Positions 1 to 8,889 of a stretch of 64,000 bases of DNA are shown in pieces. How positions within the stretch are numbered: the first letter of the stretch is position 1; each line of letters opens with the position of its first letter. The notes under the pieces were generated by a model that worked only from the letters and a program-made list of their open reading frames with translations, searched no databases and was not told where the DNA came from. The translations under genes were made by a program, and so were the position numbers. Source of the stretch: Uliginosibacterium sp. (lineage in GTDB: Bacteria > Pseudomonadota > Gammaproteobacteria > Burkholderiales > Rhodocyclaceae); contig JADKDZ010000003.1 in assembly GCA_016718265.1 (NCBI GenBank), positions 206,001 to 270,000 of the forward strand. The letters are read 5' to 3'.

Positions 1-693
1 GCAATTGGATTTCGATCTCTGAACCGCTACTGCAACGCGAAGCTGATTGCACGGATGGAAGCGCTCGGCTATCTGACCATCCCGAGTCGACAGGTTTACT
101 TGTTCGATGGGCATGATGGCCCTGAGTCGGCCTATTTGCACCGCCGCGACAGTCGCAATGACGGCCGACTGCTTACCCATTCAGGCTATGAGCAGGTGCC
201 CGGTGCGGCTTTGGCCGACGCAGACTATCCTTACCTTGAGCAGCTCTACAACGCGCTGTACTTGGATAAATACTGTCGACTCAACCCGCAGTTTACGGCC
301 AATTGGCTGCGGGCTGGTCAGCGTGATGGCTGGTTAAAGCTGATTGCGCTCCGTTCGCCGGCGGGACGCTTTGATGCTGTGCTTGGCTGGATTGCCAATG
401 AAGGCATACTCACCACGCCAGTGGTTGGCTACGACACCAAGCTACCGCAAAAACTTGGCCTCTATCGATTGATTTCCCAGATCACGCTTGAGGAAGCAGC
501 CCGGCGGCGCTGCATGCTAAATATGAGTGCGGGAGCGGCGCACTTCAAACGCATGCGAGGTGGTCAGCCAGAAATCGAGTTCAGTCTGGTGCAAGTCAGT
601 CACTTGCCGCGTCAGCGACAAAGAATGTGGCGCATTCTCGGTCGCCTTCTTCACTCCGTTGCAGTGCCGGTCATGAAGGGGCTCGCGCTGTGA
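1..693 (+). CDS. GNAT/FemAB-like acyltransferase, C-terminal part (cut by window edge)
   Basis: The reading frame is open from the first base, so the true start lies outside the window; 230 residues are visible. The piece looks like the C-terminal half of a GNAT or FemAB-type acyltransferase: it alternates beta-type segments (RFDAVLGWIANEG, TTPVVGYD) with an amphipathic helix rich in Glu/Arg and a LNMSAGAAHFKRMRG segment typical of the last domain of such proteins. No catalytic residue can be assigned. An internal ATG at 55 exists but has no ribosome site. No partner gene is visible upstream. The family call is tentative; the coding nature is secure. Confidence 0.55.
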   Translation, partial: AIGFRSLNRYCNAKLIARMEALGYLTIPSRQVYLFDGHDGPESAYLHRRDSRNDGRLLTHSGYEQVPGAALADADYPYLEQLYNALYLDKYCRLNPQFTANWLRAGQRDGWLKLIALRSPAGRFDAVLGWIANEGILTTPVVGYDTKLPQKLGLYRLISQITLEEAARRRCMLNMSAGAAHFKRMRGGQPEIEFSLVQVSHLPRQRQRMWRILGRLLHSVAVPVMKGLAL

Positions 694-846
694 TTGGAAT
701 CAAGGGTTGCGGGAAACCGCTGGCGAAACAATCTGCCAGCAGGCCCATATCTACGGGCCTAGCCACAGCCCGCTCACCACGGACTTCTTCAGGCAGCGCC
801 TCGCGAAGCCGCGTGGGGCGTGGCGCTTCGGGCCGCGGGGCGTGGA

Positions 847-1575
847 TCAGGGGGGAGGTGGGGGAATGCTTCGTCTCACACCGGAAGAGGAACGTTCTTC
901 GCGCATCTGATTCTGGCGTTTCCGCGCCTGATACTCCTCCTCCATGCGCCGTCGCTCGTCTTCGGAGCGGAGGCGCTCCTGCTCGCGCGCCAGCCTGCGC
1001 TCTTCCGTGCGTTGCGCCCGCTCCTGCTCGGCCTGCTCGCGCTCGCGCCGCCGGTCGGTGTCGGACCTGAGCCGGTCCACCTCTCGCTGCCACTGCCGGT
1101 CCTGCTTCTCCTGCTCGCGCGCGGCGTCGCGTTCTTTGCGTGGCTGGGCTTGCTCTGCGAGTTCATCCTGCCGTTGGCGCTGTTCTTCCAGCAGGCGCGC
1201 TTCGCCTTTGGCGATGGCCTCCTGCCGGGCGATGGCGGCATCGGTCTCGACTTTGACATACCAGCGCCAGACCCCGAAAGCGAGCAATGCTGCCAGGCCG
1301 ATCCACAGCCATTTTCCGTGGCCCGGGTGTGGCTCGAAGCGTTGCGGAGATTTTTCGCGCTCGCGCAGTTTCAGGTCGTAATGGGCCTTGCGCACGGGAT
1401 CGTTGAGAAGGGAAAAGGCTTCTTCGAGCGCCTTCAGACGGTTGAGGGCATCGTCGGCCGACAAGCCGGTGTTGGGCCCGCGCAGCCAGGCCAGCTTTTC
1501 CAGATAGGCGCTTTTCAGCACATCTACCGTTGCATTGGGCGCGACGCCCAACAAGTCGTACAGTGTCTTGCGCAC
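847..1575 (-). CDS. Membrane-anchored J-like protein with charged coiled coil
   Basis: The start is GTG at 1575, preceded by GGGGAAG; the frame extends further upstream but that part resembles no protein. Residues 3-66 resemble a DnaJ J-domain (TLYDLLGVAPNAT, then FSLLNDPVRKAHYD). The HPD tripeptide that stimulates DnaK ATPase is missing: the loop reads LRGPNTG. Residues about 88-107 form one transmembrane helix (WLWIGLAALLAFGVWRWY), and the rest to residue 242 is a highly charged Glu/Arg/Gln coiled coil ending in a proline run. It probably acts as a membrane scaffold rather than a classical Hsp70 co-chaperone. It is encoded divergently from the exported protein at 1694. Confidence 0.75.
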   Translation of the reverse strand: MRKTLYDLLGVAPNATVDVLKSAYLEKLAWLRGPNTGLSADDALNRLKALEEAFSLLNDPVRKAHYDLKLREREKSPQRFEPHPGHGKWLWIGLAALLAFGVWRWYVKVETDAAIARQEAIAKGEARLLEEQRQRQDELAEQAQPRKERDAAREQEKQDRQWQREVDRLRSDTDRRREREQAEQERAQRTEERRLAREQERLRSEDERRRMEEEYQARKRQNQMREERSSSGVRRSIPPPPP

Positions 1576-1693
1576 CTTGTTCTCGCTTCCCCGCAGCCGG
1601 TGTGTTGTTTTTCGTTCCCGCAGTCTAGCGCAGGCGGGCCTGCCATGGGCGGCTGGTCGATACAATGACCTCATTTGCGTTGGGGAGCTTGGT

Positions 1694-2338
1694 ATGCGCG
1701 TGGGTCCAAGGCTGGCAGTTGTGTGGTTGTGTGCGTGGATGGCGGTGTCGGTGGCGTATGCGGCGGCCGAGCAGAAATTTGGCAAGCAATTGCTGATTGC
1801 CTATGAACTGCCGCCTGAGCAGATCGTGGCGTTCCAGCAATTGAAGCCCAAAGCGCGCGATCCGAATGCTTCGGTCATCGATAACATGCTGGCAGGAGAT
1901 TCGGTCAGCTGGCGTGGGCCCGAGCAGCCCTGCATCAAGGCGAACAATCCCTACACGCTGGTGATCCGGCTCAAGGGCAAGGCGATTGACGCTGGCGCTG
2001 CCAGCAGTCTGTGGCTGGCGGGATGGCAGTACGTCGATTCAAACGGTGCGGAGACCGGGCGCCAGAACCCGGTGACCGGCTTGTCCGAGCCCAAAGCCGC
2101 AGCGGGGCAACAGCTGAGCCTGGTGTCGGGGGCGGGCCCGGTCAGCGTGTCGGACGATCGCCTGATGACGCCCGTGATCTCGCTGCAGCGTGCAGAAAAT
2201 CTCCAGATTGACGCGGTCACGGTCGAAATCTGGACGGGCCTCGCGCCGACAGGCGCCGCCCAGCTATTCCTGTCCCTGCAATGGCTGTGGATTGGCCTGG
2301 CGATGCTGGGCGTGTGGTGGTTCTGGGTCCGGCGTTAG
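1694..2338 (+). CDS. Exported protein with C-terminal membrane anchor, unknown function
   Basis: The ATG at 1694 follows GGGGAG. The 214-residue product starts with a signal peptide (about residues 1-24, ending VAYAAAEQ) and ends with a hydrophobic helix (LQWLWIGLAMLGVWWFW) plus an RR tail, so the main domain should lie in the periplasm, tethered at its C-terminus. The middle is beta-rich, with a Cys in EQPCIKANNPYTLVIRLKG. I recognise no family. Its stop overlaps the end of the convergent emrB-like gene by 4 bases. Confidence 0.7.
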   Translation: MRVGPRLAVVWLCAWMAVSVAYAAAEQKFGKQLLIAYELPPEQIVAFQQLKPKARDPNASVIDNMLAGDSVSWRGPEQPCIKANNPYTLVIRLKGKAIDAGAASSLWLAGWQYVDSNGAETGRQNPVTGLSEPKAAAGQQLSLVSGAGPVSVSDDRLMTPVISLQRAENLQIDAVTVEIWTGLAPTGAAQLFLSLQWLWIGLAMLGVWWFWVRR

Positions 2339-3888
2339 TCTGCCGCCACTGCGGGCCCGCGTGGCCCGCTACCCGGCGTGCGCGGGTGGGCAAACCATAC
2401 GACCAGGGTCAGGGCGCCATAAATGCAGCCGGAGAGCCAGAAGAATTCAACGGCGCCTAGCGTGGCGGATTGCACGTCGATGCTGCGGTTGAGCAGGGCG
2501 AGTCGCTGATCCAGCGGCATGCCCTGCGCGCCGAGATTATCCAGCGCAGTCTGTGCCACCGGGTTGTAGACGCTGATGGCCTCACTGAACTGGGCGTGAT
2601 GCAGCACAGAGCGTCGCTCCCAGAGCGTGGTAAACGCCGAAGTGCCGAACGCGGCGGCCGTGATCCGCACGAAATTCGACACCCCCGTCGCAGCCGCGAT
2701 CTCGTGGGGCTTCAGGCTGCTCAGGCTGATGCTGACCAGGGGCACGAAGAAACAGGCCGTGGCGATCCCCTGCAGGAACTGCGGCAGGATGACGTCGAAG
2801 ATCGTCATGTCGGGCGTGAAGTTCGCCCGCATGAAGGACGTGAGCGCGAACACGATGAAGGCAATCGAGGCGATCTTGCGGGGATCGGTGCGGTGCAGGT
2901 TCTTGCCGATGAGGGGCGAGAGCACGATGGCCAGAATACCGACGGGAGCCGTGGCGAGCCCCGACCACGTGGAGGTGTAGCCCAGAAACTGCTGCATCCA
3001 CAGCGGCAGGATGACCACATTGCCGAAGAACACGCAGAAGCCGAGCGAGGCTGCCAGCGTGCCGACGAGGAAGTTGCGCTGCGCGAAGTAGCGCAATTCG
3101 ACAATCGGGTGTTCGTCCGTCAGCTCCCAGGCGATGAAGACGCAGAAGCCGACAAAAGCGACTACCGCCAGGGTGACGATCTCGCTGGAATTGAACCAGT
3201 CCAGCTCCTTGCCGCGGTCCAGCATCAACTGCAGCGCGCCGACCCAGATCACCAGCAGGCCGAGGCCGACATAGTCCACCGGCCGGCGCACGGTGTGCGA
3301 CTCGCGGTGGCGGAAGATGCGCCAGCACAGCCAGGTGGCGAGGAGGCCCGTGGGGATGTTGATGAAGAATATCCACGGCCACGAGAGATTGTCGGAAATC
3401 CAGCCGCCGAGGATCGGCCCGAGGACGGGCGCCACCAGCGTGGTGATCGACCAGATGGCGAGTGCCGTGCCGGCCTTGGCCCGCGGATAGCTTTGCAGCA
3501 TGAGCGCTTGCGAGAGCGGCACCATGGGGCCAGCGACCAGACCCTGAAAGACGCGAAACCCGATCAGCATTTCCAGGCTGCTCGACAGGCCGCACAGCCA
3601 CGAGGCGAGCACGAACAGCAGCAGCGAGAGCACGAACACCCGCACCTGGCCGAAGCGCTGGGCCAGCCAGCCGGTGAGCGGTACCGAAATGGCATTGGCC
3701 ACCGCAAATGAGGTGATGACCCAGGTGCCCTGATTCGGCGAGACGCCGACATCGCCGGCGATGGCGGGCAGGGACACATTGGCGATGGTGGTGTCCAGCA
3801 CGTTCATGAAGGTGGCAAAGGCGAGCGCGAAGGTCGCGAGGACGCGCTGCCCGCCTTCAAGCGGCGGATGGCTGAGGGGGGCACTCAT
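2335..3888 (-). CDS. emrB: DHA2-family multidrug MFS transporter (EmrB-like)
   Basis: The 517-residue protein has about 14 hydrophobic helices and the DHA2 signature early on (FMNVLDTTIANVSLPAIAGD), followed by QGTWVITSFAVANAISVP, as in EmrB. EmrB exports hydrophobic drugs by proton antiport and works with a periplasmic adaptor and an outer-membrane channel. All three parts are here in order on the same strand: channel (5094), EmrA-like adaptor (3896), EmrB, with a MarR regulator first. Only 7 bases separate it from emrA. Length matches the family. Substrates cannot be read from the sequence. Confidence 0.93.
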   Translation of the reverse strand: MSAPLSHPPLEGGQRVLATFALAFATFMNVLDTTIANVSLPAIAGDVGVSPNQGTWVITSFAVANAISVPLTGWLAQRFGQVRVFVLSLLLFVLASWLCGLSSSLEMLIGFRVFQGLVAGPMVPLSQALMLQSYPRAKAGTALAIWSITTLVAPVLGPILGGWISDNLSWPWIFFINIPTGLLATWLCWRIFRHRESHTVRRPVDYVGLGLLVIWVGALQLMLDRGKELDWFNSSEIVTLAVVAFVGFCVFIAWELTDEHPIVELRYFAQRNFLVGTLAASLGFCVFFGNVVILPLWMQQFLGYTSTWSGLATAPVGILAIVLSPLIGKNLHRTDPRKIASIAFIVFALTSFMRANFTPDMTIFDVILPQFLQGIATACFFVPLVSISLSSLKPHEIAAATGVSNFVRITAAAFGTSAFTTLWERRSVLHHAQFSEAISVYNPVAQTALDNLGAQGMPLDQRLALLNRSIDVQSATLGAVEFFWLSGCIYGALTLVVWFAHPRTPGSGPRGPAVAAD

Positions 3889-3895
3889 CGCTAAG

Positions 3896-5074
3896 TCAGC
3901 CGCGTGCCTGCAGGGTCTTGCGGATCATCTCGCGCACCTTGCTGCGGGCGGCCTCGATGCCGGCATCGGCTTCAGGCAGGCGTGTGACCGGTCTGGCCGC
4001 AGCCGGGGCCTCGTCGGCGTGCGCACGGGTGTCGACTTCGGCGTGCATCGACAGCCCGATCCGCAAAGGATGCGCCGCAATTTCCTGGGCATCGAGGGCC
4101 ACCCGCACGGGAACCCGTTGCACGACCTTGATCCAGTTGCCGGTGGCATTCTGTGCCGGCAAGAGCGAGAAGGCGCTGCCCGTGCCTGCACCCAGACCTA
4201 CAATCCGGCCATGGTAGGCGACATCGTTGCCATACACGTCGGCGTGCAGGGTGACCGGCTGGCCGACTGTCATATGGCGGAGCTGGACTTCCTTGAAATT
4301 GGCATCGACCCATACCTGGTCGAGCGGCACCACGGCCATCAGCGGCGCGCCCGGCGCCACGCGCTGGCCAATCTGTACATTCCGCCGCGCGATCTGGCCG
4401 CCGACCGGGGCGGTGACCGCCGCGCGCGACCAGGCGAGCCACGCCTCCTCATATTTGGCGGCGGCGCGTGCCACCGCCGGATGGTTTTCGATCTGCGCAC
4501 CCTCGGTCAGCGAGCGGCTGGCGGTCAGCTGTTCGCGGGCGGCCGCCAGCGCGGCTTCCGCGGTCTTGAGGGCGTCGCGGCCGTGGTAGATCTCTTCCAT
4601 CGCGACCGCGCCGGTCTCGGCAATCGACTCGCGCCGGGCAATGTCCTGCTTCAGCCGGTCGATCTCGGTCTGGCGCAGCTTGACCTGCTGTGCCAGCGTG
4701 CTGTTGTTGGCGAATACGCTACGCGTTTCGCGTACGGACTGGGCCAGTGCGGTCTCCGCCTGATCGAGCGCGAGTCGCGCATCGGCGCGATCCAGCTCGA
4801 CCAGTGTCTGGCCGGCCTGAACCGTATCGGTATCTTCGGCCTGCACGCTCAGCACCGTGCCGCCGATCTGCGGGGTGATCTGGATGATGTTGCCATTGAC
4901 ATAGGCGTCGTCGGTGCTCTGCAGCCAGCGGGCCGTGGTGAACCAATACGCGGCGTATACGATGCCGGCGAGAGTGAACAAGGCACCGAGTACGGTGAGT
5001 GCGCGCTTGCGCCGGGGGTTGGTCCGGGGGCTCGGGAGGCTGGCCTCGCCGGCGGGGGAAGTCTTGTCGTTCAT
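3896..5074 (-). CDS. emrA: EmrA-like membrane fusion protein (HlyD family)
   Basis: At 392 residues this is the adaptor of a tripartite pump. A cytoplasmic basic N-terminus is followed by one transmembrane helix (about residues 26-46, LTVLGALFTLAGIVYAAYWF). Then comes the HlyD biotinyl-lipoyl half motif (ITPQIGGTVLSVQAEDTDTV), an alpha-hairpin of Ala/Gln/Glu repeats, and the second lipoyl half (AAVTAPVGGQIARRNVQIG). It should bridge EmrB in the inner membrane to the NodT-type channel encoded just upstream. The start is ATG at 5074. The C-terminal 30 residues are variable and basic. Confidence 0.93.
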   Translation of the reverse strand: MNDKTSPAGEASLPSPRTNPRRKRALTVLGALFTLAGIVYAAYWFTTARWLQSTDDAYVNGNIIQITPQIGGTVLSVQAEDTDTVQAGQTLVELDRADARLALDQAETALAQSVRETRSVFANNSTLAQQVKLRQTEIDRLKQDIARRESIAETGAVAMEEIYHGRDALKTAEAALAAAREQLTASRSLTEGAQIENHPAVARAAAKYEEAWLAWSRAAVTAPVGGQIARRNVQIGQRVAPGAPLMAVVPLDQVWVDANFKEVQLRHMTVGQPVTLHADVYGNDVAYHGRIVGLGAGTGSAFSLLPAQNATGNWIKVVQRVPVRVALDAQEIAAHPLRIGLSMHAEVDTRAHADEAPAAARPVTRLPEADAGIEAARSKVREMIRKTLQARG

Positions 5075-5093
5075 GTTCGGAATCTCGCTTGTC

Positions 5094-6545
5094 TCAGGGT
5101 TGCCCGGCCGACGCGGTCAAGGTATAGGGGTTGTAGGCGGGGGCGAAGCCACCCCCGAGGGCGCGCAGCAGGCCCGCGGCGGCATCCAGCCGATGGGCGC
5201 GCAAATCGGTCTGCACGCGCTCTTGCGCCAGCACCGCCATCTGTGCGCCGAGCACATGGAGGCGGCTCGCCAGCCCTTTGCTGCGGCGGGTCTCCATGAG
5301 GTCGACGCCACGCTGGGCGGCCACCAGCGTGTCCCGCGCCAGGCTGGCCTGGCGTGTGGCGCCGTCAAGGCCGCGTGCCTGATCGCAGACGTCGCGCAGG
5401 GCCTCGACCAGGCTGGCGTTGTACTGCTCTACCGCTGCGTCATAGTCGGCAGCTTTCATCGACAGGCTGGCCCGCAGGCGGCCCGCTTCAAAGATCGGCA
5501 GGCGGATGGCGGGGCCCGCACCGAATACGCGTGATTTCGGGTCCAGCAGCATATCGAGCCCGATCGAGCTGAAGCCGAGGAAGGCGGCCAGATTGACGCT
5601 GGGATAAAACTGCGCCCGCGCGACGTCGACATCGGCCGCGGCGGCCTCCACCCGCCAGCGCCCGGCGAGCAGATCCGGCCGGCCCGCCAGCAGATCAGAG
5701 GGCAGGACCGAGGGCAGGTGGGCGTCCAGCTCGCCGCGCAAGCTGGGCGCCGTGAGCCGTTCGCCCCGGGCCGGGCCTTGACCACTCAGCGCGGCCAGCA
5801 GGTTGCGCTGCAAGCCCAGGCGCTCGTCGAGCTGGGCGCGCTCGACGCGCAGCTGCGCGAGGCTCTGCTGCTGCAGGTTGCGGTCGATCTCGGCTTCCAG
5901 CCCGATGCTAAAACGGATGCCTTGCAGGCGTTCGGCATCCTGCCGCAAGGCGATCTGGCGATCGACCAGGCGCTGCTGGGCCTGCAGCCGGTCGAATTCG
6001 AGATAGGCGCGTACCACGCTGGCACTCAGCGCGTTGCGGGCGGCGACTGCCTCCAGCTCGGCGAGTGCGTGGCTGGCCGTTGCGCCGTCCAGGGCGCGGC
6101 GGTACTTGCCCCACAGGTCGAGTTCGATGCCGGCGTCCAGCGCCAGCCGGTTGTTGGTGCGAATCTTTCCGGCATAGGTCGGCGAGACCATGCCGTGTTC
6201 GCTGAATCGCTGCAGCGTGGAATCGAAGCCGGCCGAGAGCTGGGGCAGCAGGGCGCTTTCGGCCGCATCGGTGAGGGCGGCCGCGCGGCGGATGCGCGCG
6301 TCGGCCACCGCGAGGCTGGGCGCGCCTGCCAGCGCCTCGCCGACGAGGGCATCGAGCTGCGGGTCGCCGAACTGCGTCCAGTAGGCTGTCTGCGCCTGCC
6401 AGCCGGGCTGGCTGGGCAGGGGGGCGTCGCCCAGGGTGGCGGGGGGCTTGAGCGTGGCACGCGGCTGAATGTCGCGGTGGCTGGCGCAGCCCGCCAGCAG
6501 GGTCAGCGCGAGCGCGGCGAGCAGGGGTCGAGCGGCTGGCTTCAT
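5094..6545 (-). CDS. Outer-membrane efflux lipoprotein (NodT/OprM type)
   Basis: The 483-residue protein starts at ATG 6545, which overlaps the marR stop (ATGA). The lipoprotein signal is clear: LLAGCASHRD with the lipidated Cys at residue 20. Two outer-membrane-efflux repeats follow, with typical features such as LPSDLLAGRPDLLAGRWRVEAAAADVDVARAQFYPS arranged over the second repeat. It should form the TolC-like exit duct for the EmrAB pump encoded downstream. Translational coupling to marR means the pump and its regulator share one transcript. A longer upstream extension of the frame lies in marR and is not real. Confidence 0.93.
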   Translation of the reverse strand: MKPAARPLLAALALTLLAGCASHRDIQPRATLKPPATLGDAPLPSQPGWQAQTAYWTQFGDPQLDALVGEALAGAPSLAVADARIRRAAALTDAAESALLPQLSAGFDSTLQRFSEHGMVSPTYAGKIRTNNRLALDAGIELDLWGKYRRALDGATASHALAELEAVAARNALSASVVRAYLEFDRLQAQQRLVDRQIALRQDAERLQGIRFSIGLEAEIDRNLQQQSLAQLRVERAQLDERLGLQRNLLAALSGQGPARGERLTAPSLRGELDAHLPSVLPSDLLAGRPDLLAGRWRVEAAAADVDVARAQFYPSVNLAAFLGFSSIGLDMLLDPKSRVFGAGPAIRLPIFEAGRLRASLSMKAADYDAAVEQYNASLVEALRDVCDQARGLDGATRQASLARDTLVAAQRGVDLMETRRSKGLASRLHVLGAQMAVLAQERVQTDLRAHRLDAAAGLLRALGGGFAPAYNPYTLTASAGQP

Positions 6546-7018
6546 GCCGTGGGCTCCTCCAGGTTGGCGTACATCTGCAGGGCCAGTGCCTTGAACTGGG
6601 CCAGCGCCTCGGGCGAGATGCCGGCGACCAGACGCTCGGCCACGCGCTGGCCGGCACGCAGGAGCTGCGGGTACAGGGCCAATCCGGCCTCGGTAAGGGC
6701 GAGTGTCACGATGCGGCGATCTTCCTGCGAGCGCTCGCGCTGGATCAGCCCCTTCTCCTCCAGTCGATCGAGCATCCGGGTCATCGAGCCGGTGTCGTAG
6801 TTGAAGGCGCGACACAGCTCGGCGCTGGTGCGGGCGTAGCCGTTCGCGATGCGCATCAGCACCACCCATTGCGGCGCGCGGATGTCGAGGGCTTTCAGCT
6901 CGGCATCCAGCTGGGCCCCCATGCGGCCCTTCAAGCGCCCGAGCAGAAAGCCGACGCTGTCGTCAAAACGGTAGTCGCCTTGTACGGCGGGGCTTTCGGC
7001 GGGATTCTCCACGGGCAT
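6542..7018 (-). CDS. MarR-family repressor of the efflux operon
   Basis: I place the start at ATG 7018 because GAGAG lies just upstream; an in-frame ATG at 7039 has no ribosome site. The product has 158 residues with the winged-helix core of MarR: TSAELCRAFNYDTGSMTRMLDRLEEKGLIQR (recognition helix), then the wing SQEDRRIVTLALT. Such proteins bind small phenolic or lipophilic ligands and release DNA. It is the first gene of the marR-channel-emrA-emrB operon, so autorepression is likely; a palindrome in the leader fits this. Confidence 0.9.
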   Translation of the reverse strand: MPVENPAESPAVQGDYRFDDSVGFLLGRLKGRMGAQLDAELKALDIRAPQWVVLMRIANGYARTSAELCRAFNYDTGSMTRMLDRLEEKGLIQRERSQEDRRIVTLALTEAGLALYPQLLRAGQRVAERLVAGISPEALAQFKALALQMYANLEEPTA

Positions 7019-7078
7019 GTCTCTCAAGATTGCTGTCATGGCAGTGAATTTAGCGCATAACTTGCTGCTTTGGCAATC

Positions 7079-7092
7079 ACTGCTTAGGCAGT
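7079..7092. promoter_or_regulatory. Candidate MarR operator palindrome
   Basis: Perfect 5-bp arms ACTGC and GCAGT around TTAG, between the divergent marR (start 7018) and the gene at 7164. A wider pair, ATAACT (7057) and AGTTAT (7090), overlaps it. MarR proteins usually bind such short palindromes near their own promoter. Assignment is by position and symmetry only. Confidence 0.45.
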
Positions 7093-7163
7093 TATTTGAA
7101 GTTTGCAAAGTCCGGGCAGCCGGGTCGTATCATCTCGCCACGACGCAAGTGGATTGGGCGAAG

Positions 7164-7493
7164 ATGGGCAAGCGGGGGTTTCATCACAACGTTTACGTGG
7201 TCGAGCTGGACCACGCGGTGCTGCGCGAAGCGCGCTTTCTGCGCTGCAACCCGGACTATCGCCCCGGCGCGCTCTGCGTCTATATCGGGATGACCGGCTT
7301 GCAGCCCGACGAGCGTTTCGACAAGCACAAGGCCGGCATCCGCGCCAACCGTTTTGTCGAGCGCTACGGCTTGCGGTTGCTGCCCCAGCTCTACGAATGC
7401 TTCAATCCCATGCCCTTTGAGGCGGCCTGCGAGCTGGAAGTGGAACTGGGCATCGAATTCCGCGCGCGCGGATTCGGCGTCTGGCAAGCCTGA
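7164..7493 (+). CDS. GIY-YIG-like small protein
   Basis: This 109-residue protein carries VYVVELD followed about 25 residues later by CVYIGMTGLQPDERFDKHK, which resembles the GIY-YIG nuclease core (two short strands, then a loop and helix). A later conserved Glu-rich stretch (EAACELEVELGIEF) could supply the metal-binding Glu. The start at ATG 7164 has only a weak ribosome site. It is transcribed divergently from marR, 32 bases before the P-loop gene at 7526, with which it may be cotranscribed. Nuclease activity is unproven. Confidence 0.65.
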   Translation: MGKRGFHHNVYVVELDHAVLREARFLRCNPDYRPGALCVYIGMTGLQPDERFDKHKAGIRANRFVERYGLRLLPQLYECFNPMPFEAACELEVELGIEFRARGFGVWQA

Positions 7494-7525
7494 GCAGGAA
7501 TGCAACGGAGAAAACTGAGGACACG

Positions 7526-8017
7526 ATGGCAGAAATCGTACTGTGCTGTGGCAAGGTCAGCTCGGGGAAATCAACCTTCGCACGGCGCCTGGCGGCGGAG
7601 CGCGGGCACTTCCCGTTCTCGGCCGACGAGTGGATGCGGCACTTCTACGGCGAGCCGCCCGAGCGCGAGGTCTTTGACCGGCAGCTGGGGCAATGCTGCG
7701 AGATGATCTACCGGATGGCCGAGCGTCTGCTGGCACGCGGGGTCGATGTGGTGCTGGATTTCGGCTTCTGGCAGCGTGCGGAGCGGATCGCCGTCCGCCA
7801 GCGCTTCGAAGCAGCCGGTCATTCCTGCCGCCTCGTGTATTGCGCGATTGCGCCGGCGCAACAGTGGGCTTTTCTGCAGCAACGGCAAGCCCAGACCACG
7901 CTGGATCACTTCCGCTTTGATGCAGAGGGCATTGCTACCCTCAACGCCTTCTTCGAGCCGCCCGGCGAGGACGAGCATGCCCTCATGCCGGACGCCTGTC
8001 TGCGTCTGCCGACCTGA
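7526..8017 (+). CDS. P-loop ATPase/kinase-like protein
   Basis: The 163-residue protein opens with a Walker A motif (GKVSSGKST, residues 9-17) and has a Walker-B-like strand VDVVLDFGFW, a layout typical of zeta-toxin and small-molecule kinase-like P-loop proteins (AAA_33 group). An acidic pair in SADEWMRHFY may bind the substrate. The target is unknown. It ends one base before the convergent RidA gene. No antitoxin-like partner lies beside it, so a toxin role is not supported. Confidence 0.8.
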   Translation: MAEIVLCCGKVSSGKSTFARRLAAERGHFPFSADEWMRHFYGEPPEREVFDRQLGQCCEMIYRMAERLLARGVDVVLDFGFWQRAERIAVRQRFEAAGHSCRLVYCAIAPAQQWAFLQQRQAQTTLDHFRFDAEGIATLNAFFEPPGEDEHALMPDACLRLPT

Positions 8018-8368
8018 TCAGCGCTGCGCGGCCGTCACCGCCATCTCGACCCGCCAGCCCGGCTTGGCCAGGCGGGCCACCTGCACGCAGGCCCGCGACG
8101 GCGCCGCACCCGCAGGCAGCCAGGCTTCCCATACGGCATTCATGCCGTCGTAATCAGCCATGTCGACGAGGTAGATCGTCGCCATCAGCAAACGCTCTCG
8201 TCCCGAGCCTGCCTTTTCCAGCGTCTGTTCAAGCAGGCCGAGCAGGCTGATCGTCTGCGCGGTGATATCGCCAGACTCTTCTGCGGGGACTTCAACGGCA
8301 TGAACGAGGCCGTTGAAGACGGTGGCGTCGGCGTAGCGGGCGGTGGGGTTGAGGCGGGTGAGGGTCAT
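8018..8368 (-). CDS. RidA family protein (YjgF/YER057c/UK114)
   Basis: At 116 residues it matches the RidA fold length. Family features are VFNGLVHAVEVP near the N-terminus, the helix TISLLGLLEQTLEKAGS, and the C-terminal VWEAWLPAGAAPSRACVQVARLA. The Arg in PSR is at the place of the ligand-binding Arg of RidA enamine/imine deaminases. The catalytic Glu of true RidA is not evident near the end (VEMAVTA), so it may belong to a less active subgroup. It stands alone on its strand between unrelated genes. Confidence 0.88.
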   Translation of the reverse strand: MTLTRLNPTARYADATVFNGLVHAVEVPAEESGDITAQTISLLGLLEQTLEKAGSGRERLLMATIYLVDMADYDGMNAVWEAWLPAGAAPSRACVQVARLAKPGWRVEMAVTAAQR

Positions 8369-8380
8369 GTTTTCTAAGTC

Positions 8381-8887
8381 TTAATCGGGTTGATATTCCC
8401 AGGCTTTTGTGACGGCGTTCCACACATACAAGTCAAACAAGTTGTGGGCTGATTGATGGCGAAAGTACGGCGTGCCATCCCCTTCCGCTGGCATTGAGTA
8501 CACAATTCCAAAGTTGGTACGCAGGTCTGCGCTGCCGTAGCCGACGTCCTCCAGACGAACCGGGTACTTCCCGTGCTGGTCCCGGTAATTCTCCAAGTCG
8601 ACGATGATGGCGTCTGCTTTGCTCCGGGTTTCTCGCCCCTGCCATTCTGCGAGACCCAGAACTGCGCTGATCGTCATCGTCCACAAGACCATGATGACAA
8701 ATTGCTGCCGGCGCTTCTCAGGCTTGCGCCACAGCACGTACACCGCCCACGGCAGCGACACAAGCAGGAAAGGCAGAAATGGCACGATGATGAACGCTCC
8801 GCCCCGCCGTCCTCCGAGCAGCAAAAGTAAACCGCAGAGGATCAAGTGTGGCAGGACTGCCCGCAGTTCCGGGCGGAGAATGTTCAT
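8381..8887 (-). CDS. Membrane protein with pseudopilin-like tail, unknown function
   Basis: The 168 residues hold three hydrophobic helices (about 10-30, 33-53, 62-81). A periplasmic tail follows with an ADAIIVDLENYRDQHGKYP segment, which resembles the post-helix region of type II secretion pseudopilins, where a helix is followed by a YP turn. No prepilin cleavage site is present. The start lies 2 bases after the stop of the exported protein gene at 8890, so the two are cotranscribed. Function unknown. Confidence 0.7.
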   Translation of the reverse strand: MNILRPELRAVLPHLILCGLLLLLGGRRGGAFIIVPFLPFLLVSLPWAVYVLWRKPEKRRQQFVIMVLWTMTISAVLGLAEWQGRETRSKADAIIVDLENYRDQHGKYPVRLEDVGYGSADLRTNFGIVYSMPAEGDGTPYFRHQSAHNLFDLYVWNAVTKAWEYQPD

Positions 8888-8889
8888 GA

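Noticed and set aside
7526..8017. Zeta-type toxin
   Set aside because: P-loop fits, but no epsilon-like antitoxin gene lies next to it.
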